Source of the DNA: Deltaproteobacteria bacterium
GTDB taxonomy: Bacteria; Desulfobacterota; DSM-4660; Desulfatiglandales; HGW-15
Length of the DNA: 7,140 nucleotides
Direction: 5' to 3'
Assembly (NCBI GenBank): GCA_016926135.1
Contig: JAFGPH010000225.1
Location: 1-7,140 of the forward strand
Shown: positions 7,048 to 7,140 of the stretch, piece by piece
Position numbering within the stretch: the stretch's first letter is position 1
Layout of the letters: every line of letters begins with the position of its first letter
Notes under the pieces: generated by a model
Told to the model about the DNA's origin: nothing
The model's input: only the letters and a program-made list of their open reading frames with translations
The model's database searches: none
Position numbers and translations under genes: made by a program

Positions 7048-7058
7048 CTACAGGATCG
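7020..7058. repeat. 8-bp perfect inverted repeat at the end of the operon, possible bidirectional stem-loop
   Basis: CGATCCTG at 7020-7027 is matched by CAGGATCG at 7051-7058, leaving a 23-base loop. It sits where the dehydrogenase operon and the probable minus-strand gene converge, and its right arm overlaps the last codons and stop of the latter. The position suits a shared transcription end or RNA 3' end, but the loop is long and neither side has a good T-run (TTTCCC follows on +). Chance is possible. Confidence 0.3.
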
Positions 7059-7140
7059 ACTTTCCCATCAGCAGGATGTTCCGGTTCGTCGACATGGGGT
7101 AGGGAATCCCCATCGACACCGGTGAAAGCCCCGAATCGGC
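7048..7140 (-). CDS. C-terminal end of an unidentified minus-strand protein (partial)
   Basis: Reading leftward from the window edge gives 30 open codons and then TAG at 7050-7048. The visible peptide begins ADSGLSPVSMGIPYP and ends LLMGKSIL. Most third codon positions are G or C, and the peptide looks like ordinary protein. The opposite + frame shares the same wobble positions but is broken by TAG at 7100-7102, which favours the minus-strand reading. The start lies beyond the window, and I do not recognise the family. It would be convergent with the operon and end 95 bases from the dehydrogenase stop. Thirty codons are weak evidence, so this is a probable rather than certain gene. Confidence 0.45.
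   Translation of the reverse strand, partial: ADSGLSPVSMGIPYPMSTNRNILLMGKSIL

Noticed and set aside
6953..7102. A + strand frame continuing in phase after the dehydrogenase stop to TAG 7100
   Set aside because: It looks mildly protein-like, but it has no ATG or ribosome binding site at its beginning, is interrupted by TAG, and shares wobble positions with the cleaner minus-strand frame.
1..7140. CRISPR arrays, insertion sequences, tRNA genes, riboswitches, toxin-antitoxin or defence genes
   Set aside because: No direct repeat arrays, transposase frames or recognisable structured RNAs were seen. Nearly all of the window is explained by six metabolic and transport genes.

Overview
The window reads as one tightly packed, co-directional (+ strand) catabolic operon. 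It holds the last three genes of a branched-chain amino acid-type (Liv/HAAT) ABC importer, two different acyl-CoA synthetases and one acyl-CoA dehydrogenase. Composition is moderate, a little over half G+C by eye. The gene set and protein style resemble anaerobic fatty- or aromatic-acid degraders of the former Deltaproteobacteria (Desulfobacterota, syntrophs or sulfate reducers). That placement is an impression from family resemblance; no phylogenetic marker is present.

Layout. 35-1000: LivM-type permease; its frame is open to the left edge, so the true start could lie outside. 997-1752: LivG-type ATPase, overlapping livM by 4 bases (ATGA). 1754-2500: LivF-type ATPase, one base after livG. 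2505-4142: acyl-CoA synthetase 1 (FadD-like). 4198-5772: acyl-CoA synthetase 2, a clearly different family member. 5810-6952: acyl-CoA dehydrogenase with an intact FAD/substrate signature and catalytic Glu. 6953-7047: a short intergenic stretch, probably a convergent gene boundary, with an 8-bp inverted repeat at its edge. 7048-7140: the C-terminal end of a probable minus-strand gene that enters from the right.

How the genes may work together (inference). The permease and two ATPases, with LivH and a periplasmic binding protein expected upstream, would import a carboxylic acid. The two synthetases would activate it, or it and a downstream product, to the CoA thioester. The dehydrogenase would make the alpha,beta-double bond and pass electrons to ETF, which is not encoded here. 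A Liv-type transporter beside CoA ligases and a dehydrogenase argues for an organic-acid substrate rather than, or as well as, leucine/isoleucine/valine. The sequence does not identify the substrate.

The most notable molecular detail is in the two ATPases. LivG has lost the canonical ABC signature (LPQGY in place of LSGGQ-like). LivF has Gln at the H-loop position, as its family usually does, and also carries an unusual Walker A and a basic insertion of about 14 residues. A heterodimer would therefore have one consensus and one degenerate ATP site. I found no CRISPR array, mobile element, RNA gene or defence-type system, and nothing here amounts to a clearly new biological system.
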